DNA of 64,000 nucleotides from Oribacterium sp. oral taxon 078 str. F0262 (GCF_000160135.1 NZ_GG729933.1:82152-146151); one strand, 5' to 3'. Positions 50,901 through 60,730 are shown, counted from the first letter of the stretch. The notes: generated from the sequence alone by a model not told the origin. Made by a program: numbers and translations.

Positions 50901-53900
50901 TGACGGATCATTTCCCGGAGGAGTCTCTGAATGTGACGGCGCCCGCGATCTTCGGCTATGACTTCCAGAACGGGGAGACGCAGTGGGGCTTTGGCCACAC
51001 GCAGACGCCGCCGACCGGAGTTCCGAACTCTGTCGTGGACGACTATGATGGATCACCTATCACTCCGGCGACGGATCTCTATTCGGACAGCCAGGGAAGC
51101 TTTACCGGGAACAGCTTTACCGGAACGATAGGAAACCGGGATACGCACATTGTCTTTATCTATAAGTCAAATGGCATGGCGGCTCCGTTTATCACGAGCT
51201 TCCTGGATAAGGGAACCGTGGACCGGAACCTGAGAAACTTCAGGGATCCGATCAATGAGACGCCGGCAGCTCTCACCGCGCTCAATAAGTCCGCGGCGGG
51301 CGACTACCATATGCCGTACTACGGCTATAATCTGGATGTCGCAGCTTCCAATGTGGATCCGGCGACGACACAGAACGGTACCACGCCGGTTCCGAATACG
51401 ATTGCGGCGAACGGTGACTTCACCGGTATGATGCCGCAGGGAGAGCTGGATCTGAACTATCGCTTCGATCGGGATCTCTCGAAATGGGCACATATTATCT
51501 TTAAGCCGGGAGCGCACGGAAGCCTGAACAATCAGCCGAACGATGACAGCAATCCTACGGCACCGGGCTATGTATCCCCGGATGTGACCTCCGCGGGCGG
51601 AAATGACTTCAAGGTCGACGTCCTCGGAAATGACGGCAGCCACCAGGCAGAGGCCTACAGCATTCAGGTCATGAAGGACAAGCACCTCGTCCCGAACACG
51701 GTGGCGGACCACCTCTATCTCTTTGAGGGATGGTTCCGGGATACAAACGGAGACGGCATCCGTCAGGCGGGCGAAGCCCTGCTTCCGGACAGCGAGGTCT
51801 TCGCGAGCGGCGCGACAGAGACGCTCACCGCTTCCTTCATCGAGGATCCGGCGCACTGGGGCGATATCCAGTTCGTCGCGGATGCTCACGGAAGCCTGAA
51901 CGCGGGCGATCCCACAAGCGCGCATGTCAATGACGAGCAGCAGTGGTCGACCGTTTCCGTGCCGGGCGTTACGCCGGAGCCGAACTACCTGCACCACGGC
52001 TGGTTCCTGAACGGACACAAGATGGAGGCGACCGATACCGTAAAGCCGGGCGAGACCTACCATGCGCAGTTCGGAAAGGATCCGATCCCCTGGGGCATCC
52101 CGTCTCAGGCACCGAATGCAAGCGGCCACATCAACAACAGCAACAACGGAAAGGGACAGATCCGCGTCCACGATACGGATCAGAACTATAACTACGTGAT
52201 CACCGATCCCTCTACGGGAGAGATCATCGCGGTACAGCCGGGTAGTCCCACGAGGGAAAACTACTTCGAGAACCTCTACCCGGAGCATCACTACGATGTC
52301 TATGAGGTCGACCGTTCTCAGCCGACCCCGAAGCCGGGAGACAACATCTCCACCGTGACGCCGAGAGGCGGCCCGACAGATGTGCTCATCCCCGCGATAG
52401 AGACAAACTACGTCGTAAACTACGATGAGGACAACGATGGAAAGACCGTCCTCGTCATCAATCCGGCGGACCCGGATTCCGACTATGCGGTTATCGACCC
52501 GGATACCGGAAACGCCGTGGTTACTCCTGAGTGCGGATCAGACGGCTGGCAGACGCCGTCCGGCTCGAATCCGTCGAAGGCGACCTTCTCCGGACTGGAG
52601 ATCAACAAGAAGTACATCGTGGTTGCGCGCCCGAAGGGCAGCAGCTTGACACCGCAGCAGCAGATGCCCGACGGCTCGGAGATCATTACGGATCCGGCCG
52701 GAGACCTGCAGGTTCCGAAGTTCATCGTCGAGACGAAGAGAGGAACTGTGGAGAGCGTCAATGGAAACGCGGTTGGAACGAACCGCTTCACCGAGGCGCA
52801 TGAGGGCGAGACCGTGGTGCTCAGCCCGCAGAGCACGACCGGCTTCCTTTACTGGAAGGTAATCGCGGGAACGATTCCGGGCGTATCCGGACACATCACA
52901 GACCAGAATTACAGCTTTACCATGCCGAAGTCGAATGTCGTGCTGGCGGCCTACTACACGCCTTCTGTCGCGTCCCCGAGTAATGTCGAGGTGACGGATG
53001 AAGTCAAGGGCGGCGCGGTCGGTGAGTTCGCCCACGATCCGGACGAGGATGCCGCTTTGCAGAATCAGTTCCGGACGAACGCGGACGAGGTTCTCATGAA
53101 TATAAACGGCGCGGACGTCGAGTACCGCATCGTCTATAAGAAGGGACATCCGAAGCGGGAAGAGAATGAGATCATCAAGAACGACAATCCCTACAATATG
53201 CATGAAAAGGCATATACGGGAGCCTGGTCTCTGAATATCGACCTCGACCGCTATGTCAACGGCAGAAAGGTGAACTATCCGCTTTACAATCCGGCGGGAA
53301 GCCACACCTATGACAGCCGCTATACCTCTCAGAGCTTCAAGACGATCATCCAGCTCGATAAGGACGACGTCGACCAGATGGATTATCAGCTCTACGAGGT
53401 GGACGACAGCAGCGGAACCGTCGTTGCGACGCCGATTGCGATGTCTGACGATCCGGAGCAGACGGCGGGGCTCTTCAGCTTCGACGCTCATGTCGGGAAG
53501 CGCTATGTGATGGCCTACAGCAGGGCTTATCATGTGACCTTCACAAACGACCACGACAAGCAGGTTGTGGACTACAAGGTGAGAAGAGGCGAGCTCGCCG
53601 CGGATTACCCGGAGTGGGCTACAGTCAATGTGCCGACAGAGCATTACACCGATGACGACGGCTATGAGTGGACCTATAAGGGCTGGAGCAAGAGCCGTGA
53701 CAGCCTGAAGAAGTTCGATCCTGCGAAGGACGAAATCCGGAAGAGGACCTTTGCCTACGCCTTCTATAAGAGCAACAAGGAGGAGAGAGACAGAGAGTAC
53801 AACCGATTTAAGGAGCTTCTGGACGAGGCACTTCGTCTGGCGGACGACTACTTCCTGAAGAGGAAGGAAGCGGGAGTCATCAAGGATGCGATCGCAGAGG

Positions 53901-54655
53901 CACAGGCGCTTCTCTATCGCCGTCCGGGTCCCACGATCGGAGAGCTGATCGAGGCCTTTGGAAAGCTGAAGAAGGTGTATGATCACTATCAGGATGACGT
54001 TCTGGTTCCGCGCTATGAGGACTACGGTTCCCGCACGAGAGACGGCGGCCAGCATGGCGGCTCGTCTGCGGGCGGCGGCGGAAGAGGAGCCGGAGTGACC
54101 GGCAACAGCTTCCGGCAGCCGGCGGAGAAGAACTACATCGTCGGAACGAACGGAGTCTGGGAGCTCGTGGATGAGGCCGGCCACAAGTGGGCCTTCGTCT
54201 TAAACGGCGGCATCCGTCTGCAGAGCACCTGGGCCAAGCTGGAGTACACCTACGATCAGCGTTCGAAGAACGGCTGGTACCACTTCAACTCGAAGGGACT
54301 GATGGACTACGGCTGGTTCCGGGACGAGAAGCTCAACTGGTACTACTGCAACACGATCCACGACGGCTGGTTCGGAAAGATGAAGACCGGCTGGCACTAT
54401 GATACGGTCGACAAGCACTGGTACTATCTGGATACGGAGACAGGCATGATGTTCGTTGGCTGGCATCTGATCGATGGGAAGTGGTACTACTTCAACGAGA
54501 AGAAGGCGACGCCGGCGATCACCTACCGCTTCGATGAGGGGATTGACCAGTGGGTCTTCATGGAGGTGTCGACGAAGCCGCTCGGCTCGATGTATGTCTC
54601 TGAGCAGACTCCGGACGGCTACCATGTAGATGCAAACGGGGCATACGTACAGTAA
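47987..54655 (+). CDS. Giant secreted surface protein, 2222 residues
   Basis: Signal peptide at about 24-50 (KRALSIVLSASMIAGGLQVAMPTITAQAAG). A beta-rich domain reaches 350, then YYVNDSVGSDSNAGTFDHPFKTIQHAI starts a pectate-lyase-like right-handed beta-helix to about 600. From about 770, VNFDLNGGNVNGNT begins InlB/Listeria-Bacteroides-type repeats, followed by MucBP-like FYVHYKSDTGVTI segments and several HGSLN units. A helical segment near 1925-2000, a Gly/Ser linker near 2020, and C-terminal wall-binding repeats (GWYHFNSKGLMDYGWF, HWYYLDTETGMMFVGWH) finish it, ending PLGSMYVSEQTPDGYHVDANGAYVQ. Probably an adhesin attached non-covalently to the wall; there is no LPxTG. Either ATG at 47987 or 47990 may start it. 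Confidence 0.88.
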   Translation: MMKTKGKKRWEAIRELLWKPKRALSIVLSASMIAGGLQVAMPTITAQAAGLDNHPEYYNVNNNGGKRTAWQFPAAVSGGGSVGDEFDLHGIVKPGQYGNGKNWDASSITNNDNSFKNGETVQVTTAYGYGHTPNDGRFCVFYRQLDSGNAAKNAAKNDAYWQGSSAGSAQMPLPGNGVAQNLGNLGVRARFTLHPSADGNMILADYTLQEINGDYHTIQIGTDGDTYVGQDGAVAGASAADTANVTNVHDKIIHMVNVGTGAKTGTQAPTYQVFDIITTDEGYGLGITGVDNFWSGEFHTSSYRKQNNRRYGGKGHSESGVTDSVFAYSWNIYLQPYQQITKRVAFSAQAASYYVNDSVGSDSNAGTFDHPFKTIQHAIDKIGAGNIGYIYLQTDIPQPSTISISDRVVSLQSTDYKQDGTYVQPYGDTHELKFTGTAGHLMDVSGSGSLNLSDLKVNGTNAKDTAIEVTGGTLAVTSGVTLTGSSSSVDGKGSALNLTGGNTEILTAGKEVTIQAGGAVKKSGLVNVEADLTIGGEKDINITGAKDAGNNDRNIYLHDGKQIKVNGQLTGKIGVTTEKLPAAHVSGAYTAPQQLVVAVPTNSGNTVPTTPFKSDLSLLDVAHGEGPVSAEHVVFRREGNKITYNFVDESGKKLLTTGGGQPVSAIPTTTLDGNGIAGVWDGDSASFSTQATKSAKVKIAAPPANITAGASVKAATWTVGTQLPYVFSSATVDGATWAPAANGEIGATPVDMPNADVIITYTYKVKDVTVNFDLNGGNVNGNTAPVALTGKAGSAIVGVPLPSRSDGKIFRGWATTASATAPDVFTTPGIQNFPNADATYYAVFTLDTTTQRQFNVDYQNANGSIIFRTLAPAANGPYGTPILVGPYHARGYELNLASTKASVLPSTLKQTATAIANGGDGFDGSNNFHSTLEGTDGSMHFIYNVSTDPSQKSKFYVHYKSDTGVTIKADTVTDHFPEESLNVTAPAIFGYDFQNGETQWGFGHTQTPPTGVPNSVVDDYDGSPITPATDLYSDSQGSFTGNSFTGTIGNRDTHIVFIYKSNGMAAPFITSFLDKGTVDRNLRNFRDPINETPAALTALNKSAAGDYHMPYYGYNLDVAASNVDPATTQNGTTPVPNTIAANGDFTGMMPQGELDLNYRFDRDLSKWAHIIFKPGAHGSLNNQPNDDSNPTAPGYVSPDVTSAGGNDFKVDVLGNDGSHQAEAYSIQVMKDKHLVPNTVADHLYLFEGWFRDTNGDGIRQAGEALLPDSEVFASGATETLTASFIEDPAHWGDIQFVADAHGSLNAGDPTSAHVNDEQQWSTVSVPGVTPEPNYLHHGWFLNGHKMEATDTVKPGETYHAQFGKDPIPWGIPSQAPNASGHINNSNNGKGQIRVHDTDQNYNYVITDPSTGEIIAVQPGSPTRENYFENLYPEHHYDVYEVDRSQPTPKPGDNISTVTPRGGPTDVLIPAIETNYVVNYDEDNDGKTVLVINPADPDSDYAVIDPDTGNAVVTPECGSDGWQTPSGSNPSKATFSGLEINKKYIVVARPKGSSLTPQQQMPDGSEIITDPAGDLQVPKFIVETKRGTVESVNGNAVGTNRFTEAHEGETVVLSPQSTTGFLYWKVIAGTIPGVSGHITDQNYSFTMPKSNVVLAAYYTPSVASPSNVEVTDEVKGGAVGEFAHDPDEDAALQNQFRTNADEVLMNINGADVEYRIVYKKGHPKREENEIIKNDNPYNMHEKAYTGAWSLNIDLDRYVNGRKVNYPLYNPAGSHTYDSRYTSQSFKTIIQLDKDDVDQMDYQLYEVDDSSGTVVATPIAMSDDPEQTAGLFSFDAHVGKRYVMAYSRAYHVTFTNDHDKQVVDYKVRRGELAADYPEWATVNVPTEHYTDDDGYEWTYKGWSKSRDSLKKFDPAKDEIRKRTFAYAFYKSNKEERDREYNRFKELLDEALRLADDYFLKRKEAGVIKDAIAEAQALLYRRPGPTIGELIEAFGKLKKVYDHYQDDVLVPRYEDYGSRTRDGGQHGGSSAGGGGRGAGVTGNSFRQPAEKNYIVGTNGVWELVDEAGHKWAFVLNGGIRLQSTWAKLEYTYDQRSKNGWYHFNSKGLMDYGWFRDEKLNWYYCNTIHDGWFGKMKTGWHYDTVDKHWYYLDTETGMMFVGWHLIDGKWYYFNEKKATPAITYRFDEGIDQWVFMEVSTKPLGSMYVSEQTPDGYHVDANGAYVQ

Positions 54656-54672
54656 GCACCGACATGATCTTG

Positions 54673-54700
54673 ATACCGGGCGGGGAAGCCCGCCCGGTAT
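54673..54700 (+). other. Strong stem-loop between the two giant surface genes
   Basis: ATACCGGGCGGG (54673-54684) pairs perfectly with CCCGCCCGGTAT (54689-54700) around a GAAG loop. No T run follows. The next gene's ribosome site AAGGAGAAGAAG begins directly after, so the hairpin may control readthrough, mRNA processing or translation of the second gene. Confidence 0.75.
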
Positions 54701-54712
54701 AAGGAGAAGAAG

Positions 54713-57700
54713 ATGAAACAGAAAACAAATCGAAGAAGGCTCAAGAGAGCTCTCTCGGGGGTGCTGACGGGGGCGATGCTGCTCTCCCAGCTCTCCTTGG
54801 GAACGGCTCTTGCAGCCAGCGTGGAGGCACCGGACAAGGTGGCGGATTATCTCAGTCCTCTGGGAATATCCGGCAGCTATGATCTGAACCATCCGCTCAA
54901 CCTGGGTCAGGACTCCGCGATCTTTTTGGATACGGGCTACGGGCCGGCCGTGGGAGGCAGCTATACATATGGAAGTCATGTCACTGCATCGGAGGTTGAT
55001 ACCACCCTGCCGACCGGCTATAGGGCGATCGGAACTCTGATCAAGGGCAAGGCAGGAGATCGGCTGAGTGATCCCAACACGATCAATGGAGGAACCGCCG
55101 GAACAGAGACGATGAATCCTCCGGGGATTTCACTCCCGAAGCTTCCCTGGGACACTACCACTGCTCCTGCCTGGGATGGCATGAAGTTCCAGGCCTGGCA
55201 GAAGCTCTCGATCTCGAAGAATACCCTGTCGACGGTGAAGAGTTATGAGGTTCCGGTCTTCCCCTATCAGCCCCTGGAGGTTTACCGGGCGGTCTGGATG
55301 GGAGACAGTGCTCATAAGAAGCATCTGAAGGTAGTGCACTTCTTTGACAAGGATGGCACTGCCTCGGGAAGCTTTGAGAATGCTGCGAGCGGAGCGGAGC
55401 CTGCGAATATGCATCGCTTTGCCTTCTCGGATACAGAGCAGATTCCCAAGCAGGATCACATCTCGAAGGAGGCGCTCACTCCTCCGGGCTATGAGCTGGA
55501 TTCCATTATCCTTAAGAACAACAAATTTGTGAGGCCGGACGGTGCGACGGAGATCGACGAAGGTATCGTTGAGCCAAGTCCCCAGACCGATCCGAAGTCG
55601 GTCGATGGACCGATGCCGAACCGGGATGCGGCGATCGGCTTTAAGTACAAGAGAAACTCGCAGACCTTTACCCTGACGGCGCGCTACCGCTTGGATGACG
55701 GCTCCACTCTCGCAGACGGGGGAAATGTCGCGACTCCGATCGGAGACAGCCAAGTCACCGGAAAGGCTCCGGATGAAGAGGTGGATATCCCGCTGGCCGA
55801 TGAGAGCCATTTCCTGGTAGACGGCTCCGGGAATAAGCAGTATCTCTTTGATCATATCGATACCGCACCGGCACAGAATGACAGCGGACTCGTCTTCCCC
55901 GGCTCCTCTAACGCCAATAAGTGGAAGATGGGAAACCAGAATGTCATCATCAACTGCGTTTACAAGGTGAATCCCGCGTTCAAGGCGAATGTCAGGATCA
56001 AATACCTTGTGAAGAATGCGGATGGAACGACGGAGCCGGTTCCGAATGCGGCGGGAAGCGGGACGCTTGCGGACGATCTGAAGGATCTCACGCCGGGCGT
56101 GGAGACAGAGGTGACGCTTCCCAATGTCCCTGAGGGATATAAGACTGGAACGATCTCGGATGTCGCGGTCGACACCAGCTCGAACCCGGCGTCCTACCAC
56201 TTCAACTCAGCTTACTTTAGTGATGCCGGAAGCTCTGTCCCCCCGCTTGCTCCTGCTAAGCTGAAGATCAATCCGACGGTGCACGGCGGAATACTCACGG
56301 TCTACTACACGCCGGATACTTCTTCCGCTTCCTTTGTGAAGGTAAAGCTCTTTGTGCATCCGGGCGGAAGCAGTGCGAGCATCTCCGGAAACCAGGAGAA
56401 GAATTTCCCGAAAAGCAGCTCCATGACGATGCGGAAGCTCCTCTCTGAGGTGAGCGGCGTCGCGGAGGGCGCGGTGGAGAGCGGACTGATCACGATGTCC
56501 TCCACGGATGCTCCCTACTATGAGCTGAAGGGCTGGTTCCCGGCCACAAGCTCCGGCGCACTGGCACCGAGCGCTGCTCAGGTCGCGATGGACGATCTCA
56601 TCAGCTTTAACTCCTCTGATACAGAGAGAGACTACGTCGCAGAGGTTGTAAAGAAGCAGAGCGCATGGCTCGATATCGAGTTCAAGAAGGGAAGCGGAGA
56701 CGGAAGCGTATCTGCCAGCGCACCCGGCAGGCTCTCCTATAAGGGGAACAACCAGCTCCCGGCCTATGACGCGTCAGGCGTTACCACGACGACGCTCTCG
56801 AATCTCCTTGGCATGATCACAGTGCACGCGAACGGTGGCTACAGCATGGCGGAGAGCAGGGGCGCAGGCTGGTTCAACAGCGCTGGAACTCAGGTCGCGC
56901 ACTATGACGACAGTGGTGTGCTGCATATTGATGCTACGGATGCGATCACCGCTTCCGATACCTTTACCTTTAACTTTGCTCCGGACATTGTCGACGACGG
57001 CTACAATCATACGCCGTCCGCGGTTGGAAAGCTGGATTCCTCCACGGGAACCGGTACGATCACGGTGCAGGCTCCGAATGCGAAGCGCGCCTATGTCGTT
57101 GTGGATGAGAACGGAAACGTCGTGGACAACAAGAGCGGAACCGCGCTTGCCAGCGGAGATTTCACCGGCCTTACCCCGGGCTCTCCCTACAAGATCTACG
57201 AGGTTCCGAGCTCGGAGCTCCATAACTATGACACCCATGGAGTCCCCTATGTCGACACGCTGGTACATCCGGCGCCGCCCTGCGACGTCACGATCCCCGC
57301 GATCGGCACGAACTTCAACACCAGCGACGGGGCGGACAATACGAGAACCCTGGTCGTGAACCCGACAGCTCCGAATACCGAGTATGCGCTGGTCGATGAG
57401 AACGGCCGCGTGGTCCCGGTGGACGGCTCCTCGGACGGCTTCGTCAATCCGAACGGCGGTCCCGCGACCTTCCGGAATCTGGACCCCAACACGAACTACA
57501 CCGTTGTGGCACGCCCGGTCGGCTCCAGTGACCCGGCGACAAACCGTGTTCCCTACGGAACCAATGTGAACACCGGAAATCTCTCGAGCGGCACGACCAC
57601 GGGCACCCTCTATGATCTTTATGTCGAGGATCCCGGAAAGGTCTCTTCCTACACAAGAGGCGGGAATACCGTAACCGTCACGACGGTAGAGTATCAGCAC

Positions 57701-59593
57701 ATCCGGCTCCAGGCGGGCGATCAGGTCATGATCAACGCGGCGAGCACGAATAACGGAACGAGTTTCAAGAGCTGGAACATCCTTCTCGGAAATCCCGGAA
57801 ACTTCACGGGTACGAGGTCTTCGAGCTTCACGATGCCGGCAGAGACGGTGCGTCTAGCTCCGGTCTATGAGACCCCGGCGCTTGCGACATCTTCCACTCT
57901 CCCGAATCTGCCGGGGAATCCGCATCCGCCGGCGGGAATGTTCAATGTTGACTTCGGTCCGAAGAACGGGGAATTCGGTGTATCGAGCAAGTCTCTCCAG
58001 GATCTCCTGCAGGGAGACCTGATCACAACGGATGATCTGAATGATATTCAGAACCTGGGGGATCAGATCAACTACAGTATCCTTTTGGAGAAGAAGGCGG
58101 GACCGAACGCTGCCATGAAGCCGCTGGTCGAGGGCGCTGTCACAGACAGCAATAACCTCGAGTATGCCTGGGCGATGCGGGTTCGTCTTCGGAGAACCAG
58201 AGTGCCGGGCTCCAGCCGCGATGTGACGGCGGAGCGGAAGAACCTCGTGATCGGAACGGTATACGGGGCGATCCCGGCGAACCTCCTCGCAAACGGCGCG
58301 AGCAATCTCGAGCTGGTCGAGGTGGATGCGGACGACAATGTGAACAATCTGACGACGGCCGGTCTTTCGATCGACCCGGCGACCGGACAGGTGGAGATCC
58401 CGAACGCAAAGGTTGGAGCGACTTATGTCCTGACCTATAAGAGGTCCTACTCGGTCACGATCGCGAATGCCTCGGGGGACAGCGCGGACGCTCCGGGACT
58501 TCCGCAGACCATCAACGATGTGGCAAGAGGCGAGGCGCTCTCCATGAGCAATGCTTTCAACGCTCTCCTGGCCGCTTCGATTCCGGAGAAGCTCGACAAT
58601 GAGCGCTACATCCGGAAGGGCTTCTCGAAGTCTGCGACGAGTTATCAGGCCTATGAGCTTTCGAATCCGCTCAATGGTGAGAAGACGCTCTATGTCTGGT
58701 ACGAGGAGAATCCGGACTGGAACAAGGCGCACACAGATCTGAAGGGCGGAATCGACAAGGCACAGGATCTCCTGAACGGCGGCAAGCTCACAGCAGATCA
58801 GCAGGCACAGCTTCAGGATGCCTTAAACGATGCCCTTGCTGTATTCAACAAGAATAATCCTTCTGCGACGATCGCAGAGCAGGAGGCGGCACTGGCCCGT
58901 CTGAAGGCACTGATCGACTCCTTCACGGGAGGCGGCGGCGTGACACCCGGACCGAACCCGAATACTCCGGATCGCCATCGCGGCGGTGGCGGCGGTGGCG
59001 GAGGCGGCGGATCCTATTCCGGAGGAAGCCGCATCACAGCTAGTGCCATCCAGGACAATAACGCTTACCGTGTGGGAATTGACGGAGACTGGATCAACAT
59101 CGACCCGGCAAACCACAAGTGGGAGTTCCAGCTCAAGAACAAGACCCTCCTCAGAGGGACCTGGGCGAACCTCTCCTACACCTTTGACGGAAAGACGGTG
59201 ATCTACCGTTACCACTTCGCGGATGACGCGATCATGGATTCCGGCTGGTTCAAGGACGTCGACGATACTTGGTACTTCCTCTGCACGACGCACGACGGCT
59301 GGTTCGGAAGAGCGATGATGGGCTGGCACCATGATGAGAGTGACGGAAGATGGTATTATCTGAATACCGTGACCGGCGCGATGCAGATCAACTGGCAGTT
59401 CGTCAACGGGAGATGGTACTTCCTGAACCCGGATACTCCGCGCACGACCTGGAGCTATGACCACAATCTGCAGAAGTGGGTCTACAACAATCCGGAGAAT
59501 GCACGTCCTTATGGTTCTCTCTACATGGGAGAGCGCACACCGGACAACCACGATGTTGACCGCGACGGCGCTTGGATCCAGATGAGACCGTAA
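54713..59593 (+). CDS. Large secreted surface protein, 1626 residues
   Basis: Paralog in design to the previous gene. Signal peptide at 1-36 (RRLKRALSGVLTGAMLLSQLSLGTALA). The mature region is a chain of beta-rich repeats, several with MucBP/InlB-like features (VRIKYLVKNADGTTEPVPNA, VKLFVHPGGSSASISG). YAVID-type segments PNAKRAYVVVDENGNVVDN and PNTEYALVDENGRVVPV repeat near 790 and 890 and also occur in the 2222-residue protein. A helical spacer near 1345-1410, a linker with ten Gly, and wall-binding repeats (WFKDVDDTWYFLCTTHDGWFG, WYYLNTVTGAMQINWQ) end it. No LPxTG is present. Probably a wall-bound adhesin. Confidence 0.88.
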   Translation: MKQKTNRRRLKRALSGVLTGAMLLSQLSLGTALAASVEAPDKVADYLSPLGISGSYDLNHPLNLGQDSAIFLDTGYGPAVGGSYTYGSHVTASEVDTTLPTGYRAIGTLIKGKAGDRLSDPNTINGGTAGTETMNPPGISLPKLPWDTTTAPAWDGMKFQAWQKLSISKNTLSTVKSYEVPVFPYQPLEVYRAVWMGDSAHKKHLKVVHFFDKDGTASGSFENAASGAEPANMHRFAFSDTEQIPKQDHISKEALTPPGYELDSIILKNNKFVRPDGATEIDEGIVEPSPQTDPKSVDGPMPNRDAAIGFKYKRNSQTFTLTARYRLDDGSTLADGGNVATPIGDSQVTGKAPDEEVDIPLADESHFLVDGSGNKQYLFDHIDTAPAQNDSGLVFPGSSNANKWKMGNQNVIINCVYKVNPAFKANVRIKYLVKNADGTTEPVPNAAGSGTLADDLKDLTPGVETEVTLPNVPEGYKTGTISDVAVDTSSNPASYHFNSAYFSDAGSSVPPLAPAKLKINPTVHGGILTVYYTPDTSSASFVKVKLFVHPGGSSASISGNQEKNFPKSSSMTMRKLLSEVSGVAEGAVESGLITMSSTDAPYYELKGWFPATSSGALAPSAAQVAMDDLISFNSSDTERDYVAEVVKKQSAWLDIEFKKGSGDGSVSASAPGRLSYKGNNQLPAYDASGVTTTTLSNLLGMITVHANGGYSMAESRGAGWFNSAGTQVAHYDDSGVLHIDATDAITASDTFTFNFAPDIVDDGYNHTPSAVGKLDSSTGTGTITVQAPNAKRAYVVVDENGNVVDNKSGTALASGDFTGLTPGSPYKIYEVPSSELHNYDTHGVPYVDTLVHPAPPCDVTIPAIGTNFNTSDGADNTRTLVVNPTAPNTEYALVDENGRVVPVDGSSDGFVNPNGGPATFRNLDPNTNYTVVARPVGSSDPATNRVPYGTNVNTGNLSSGTTTGTLYDLYVEDPGKVSSYTRGGNTVTVTTVEYQHIRLQAGDQVMINAASTNNGTSFKSWNILLGNPGNFTGTRSSSFTMPAETVRLAPVYETPALATSSTLPNLPGNPHPPAGMFNVDFGPKNGEFGVSSKSLQDLLQGDLITTDDLNDIQNLGDQINYSILLEKKAGPNAAMKPLVEGAVTDSNNLEYAWAMRVRLRRTRVPGSSRDVTAERKNLVIGTVYGAIPANLLANGASNLELVEVDADDNVNNLTTAGLSIDPATGQVEIPNAKVGATYVLTYKRSYSVTIANASGDSADAPGLPQTINDVARGEALSMSNAFNALLAASIPEKLDNERYIRKGFSKSATSYQAYELSNPLNGEKTLYVWYEENPDWNKAHTDLKGGIDKAQDLLNGGKLTADQQAQLQDALNDALAVFNKNNPSATIAEQEAALARLKALIDSFTGGGGVTPGPNPNTPDRHRGGGGGGGGGGSYSGGSRITASAIQDNNAYRVGIDGDWINIDPANHKWEFQLKNKTLLRGTWANLSYTFDGKTVIYRYHFADDAIMDSGWFKDVDDTWYFLCTTHDGWFGRAMMGWHHDESDGRWYYLNTVTGAMQINWQFVNGRWYFLNPDTPRTTWSYDHNLQKWVYNNPENARPYGSLYMGERTPDNHDVDRDGAWIQMRP

Positions 59594-59618
59594 AGGAAGA
59601 AAGATCCAACAGATGGAT

Positions 59619-59736
59619 TGCCCCGCCTCAGGCGGGGCAGACAAAAGCCCGAATCTCCGCCCGGCCTTTCAAACAGAAGGCAGGGCGGACGGGGGGGTAA
59701 AGGGAAAGGGGAGCGGCAAATGCCGCTCCTCTTTTT
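59619..59736 (+). terminator. Two hairpins ending the surface-protein genes
   Basis: TGCCCCGCC (59619-59627) pairs with GGCGGGGCA (59631-59639), without a T run. A second stem, GGAGCGGCA (59710-59718) and TGCCGCTCC (59721-59729), is followed by TCTTTTTC and has the form of an intrinsic terminator. Confidence 0.8.
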
Positions 59737-59860
59737 CTGTCCTTGAAAAAGCGGAAATAGGACAAGCACCGATGAAAGCTGCTTGTGAAAATGTATAGAA
59801 TATAGTAGGGTGTAGGTAAGCGGAGGGCCTGGATCAGATTAAAAGAGAAGAAGGGTGGGA

Positions 59861-60730
59861 ATGAAACAGAGAGAGGATGGGAAGGCGTTTCTCACAGAGG
59901 AGGAGCTTCGGCAGAGGGCGCTGGAGGGACTCACAATCATGGACGATCTTTTCATGAGGAATGTCCTGGAGGACGAGCGCTGCACGGAATTTATCCTGCG
60001 GGTAATTCTGGAGAAGAAGGAGCTTAAGCTGGTAGAGCAGAAGATCCAGAAGGACTATAAGAACATGCAGGGGCGCTCTGCGATCATGGACTGCGTCGCG
60101 AGAGACAGCAGGGGAAGGCTCTACGACATCGAAATTCAGGGAGACCGGGAGGGAGCATCCCCGAAGCGTGCGAGGTATTACAGCGGACTTTTGGATATGC
60201 ATTCTCTGAAGGCCGGAGAGGACTTTCAAAAGCTGAGGGAGAGCTATGTGATCTTCATTACGAGAAGCGACGTCCTCGGTCATGGGCTTCCAATCTATCA
60301 TATCGAGAGGATCATCCGGGAGCGGGGCGCGGAGTTCGGGGATGGGACTCATATCATTTATGTGAATTCGAAGATTCAGGACGATACGGAGCTTGGGAAG
60401 CTGATGCATGATCTGCATTGTAAAAAGGCTTCGGAGATGCATAGTGAGGTGCTGGCGAGACGAGTCTGTGAACTGAAGGAGACCGAGAAAGGGGTCAGGC
60501 GTATGTGCAGGGAACTGGAAGAGCTGATGGTGACAGCGGAAGAACGAGGCATGCAAAGAGGCAGACGGGAAGGCAGACAGGAGGGAGTCGCTGAAACCAA
60601 GAGGGAGATGGCGAGGTCTCTCCGGGATGAAGGGATGCCGACGGAGCGCATCGCGAGGATTATGAAGGAGAAGCTGGAGAGGATTCGGGAATGGCTGGAA
60701 GAAGCGCCCGCGGCGCCGGCCGGCAATTAA
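59861..60730 (+). CDS. Rpn-family nuclease (PD-(D/E)XK), copy 1
   Basis: Rpn proteins are DNA endonucleases that promote recombination, formerly called PDDEXK transposases. ATG 59861 after GAAGGGTGGGA gives 289 residues. The nuclease core includes NVLEDERCTEFILRVIL, RSAIMDCVARDSRGRLYDIEIQGD (acidic D...ExQ motif) and PKRARYYSGLLD (YYxG). The C-terminal half is helical and coiled, ending in tandem RGxxxGxxEGxxE-type turns (RGMQRGRREGRQEG) and REWLEEAPAAPAGN. A near-identical copy lies 1,044 bp downstream. DNA relaxed-target cleavage is known for the family; the natural role here is unclear. Confidence 0.88.
   Translation: MKQREDGKAFLTEEELRQRALEGLTIMDDLFMRNVLEDERCTEFILRVILEKKELKLVEQKIQKDYKNMQGRSAIMDCVARDSRGRLYDIEIQGDREGASPKRARYYSGLLDMHSLKAGEDFQKLRESYVIFITRSDVLGHGLPIYHIERIIRERGAEFGDGTHIIYVNSKIQDDTELGKLMHDLHCKKASEMHSEVLARRVCELKETEKGVRRMCRELEELMVTAEERGMQRGRREGRQEGVAETKREMARSLRDEGMPTERIARIMKEKLERIREWLEEAPAAPAGN

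Noticed and set aside
52538-54184. 548-residue minus-strand open frame
   Set aside because: It is antisense to the 2222-residue surface protein gene, lacks a ribosome site and shows no domain.
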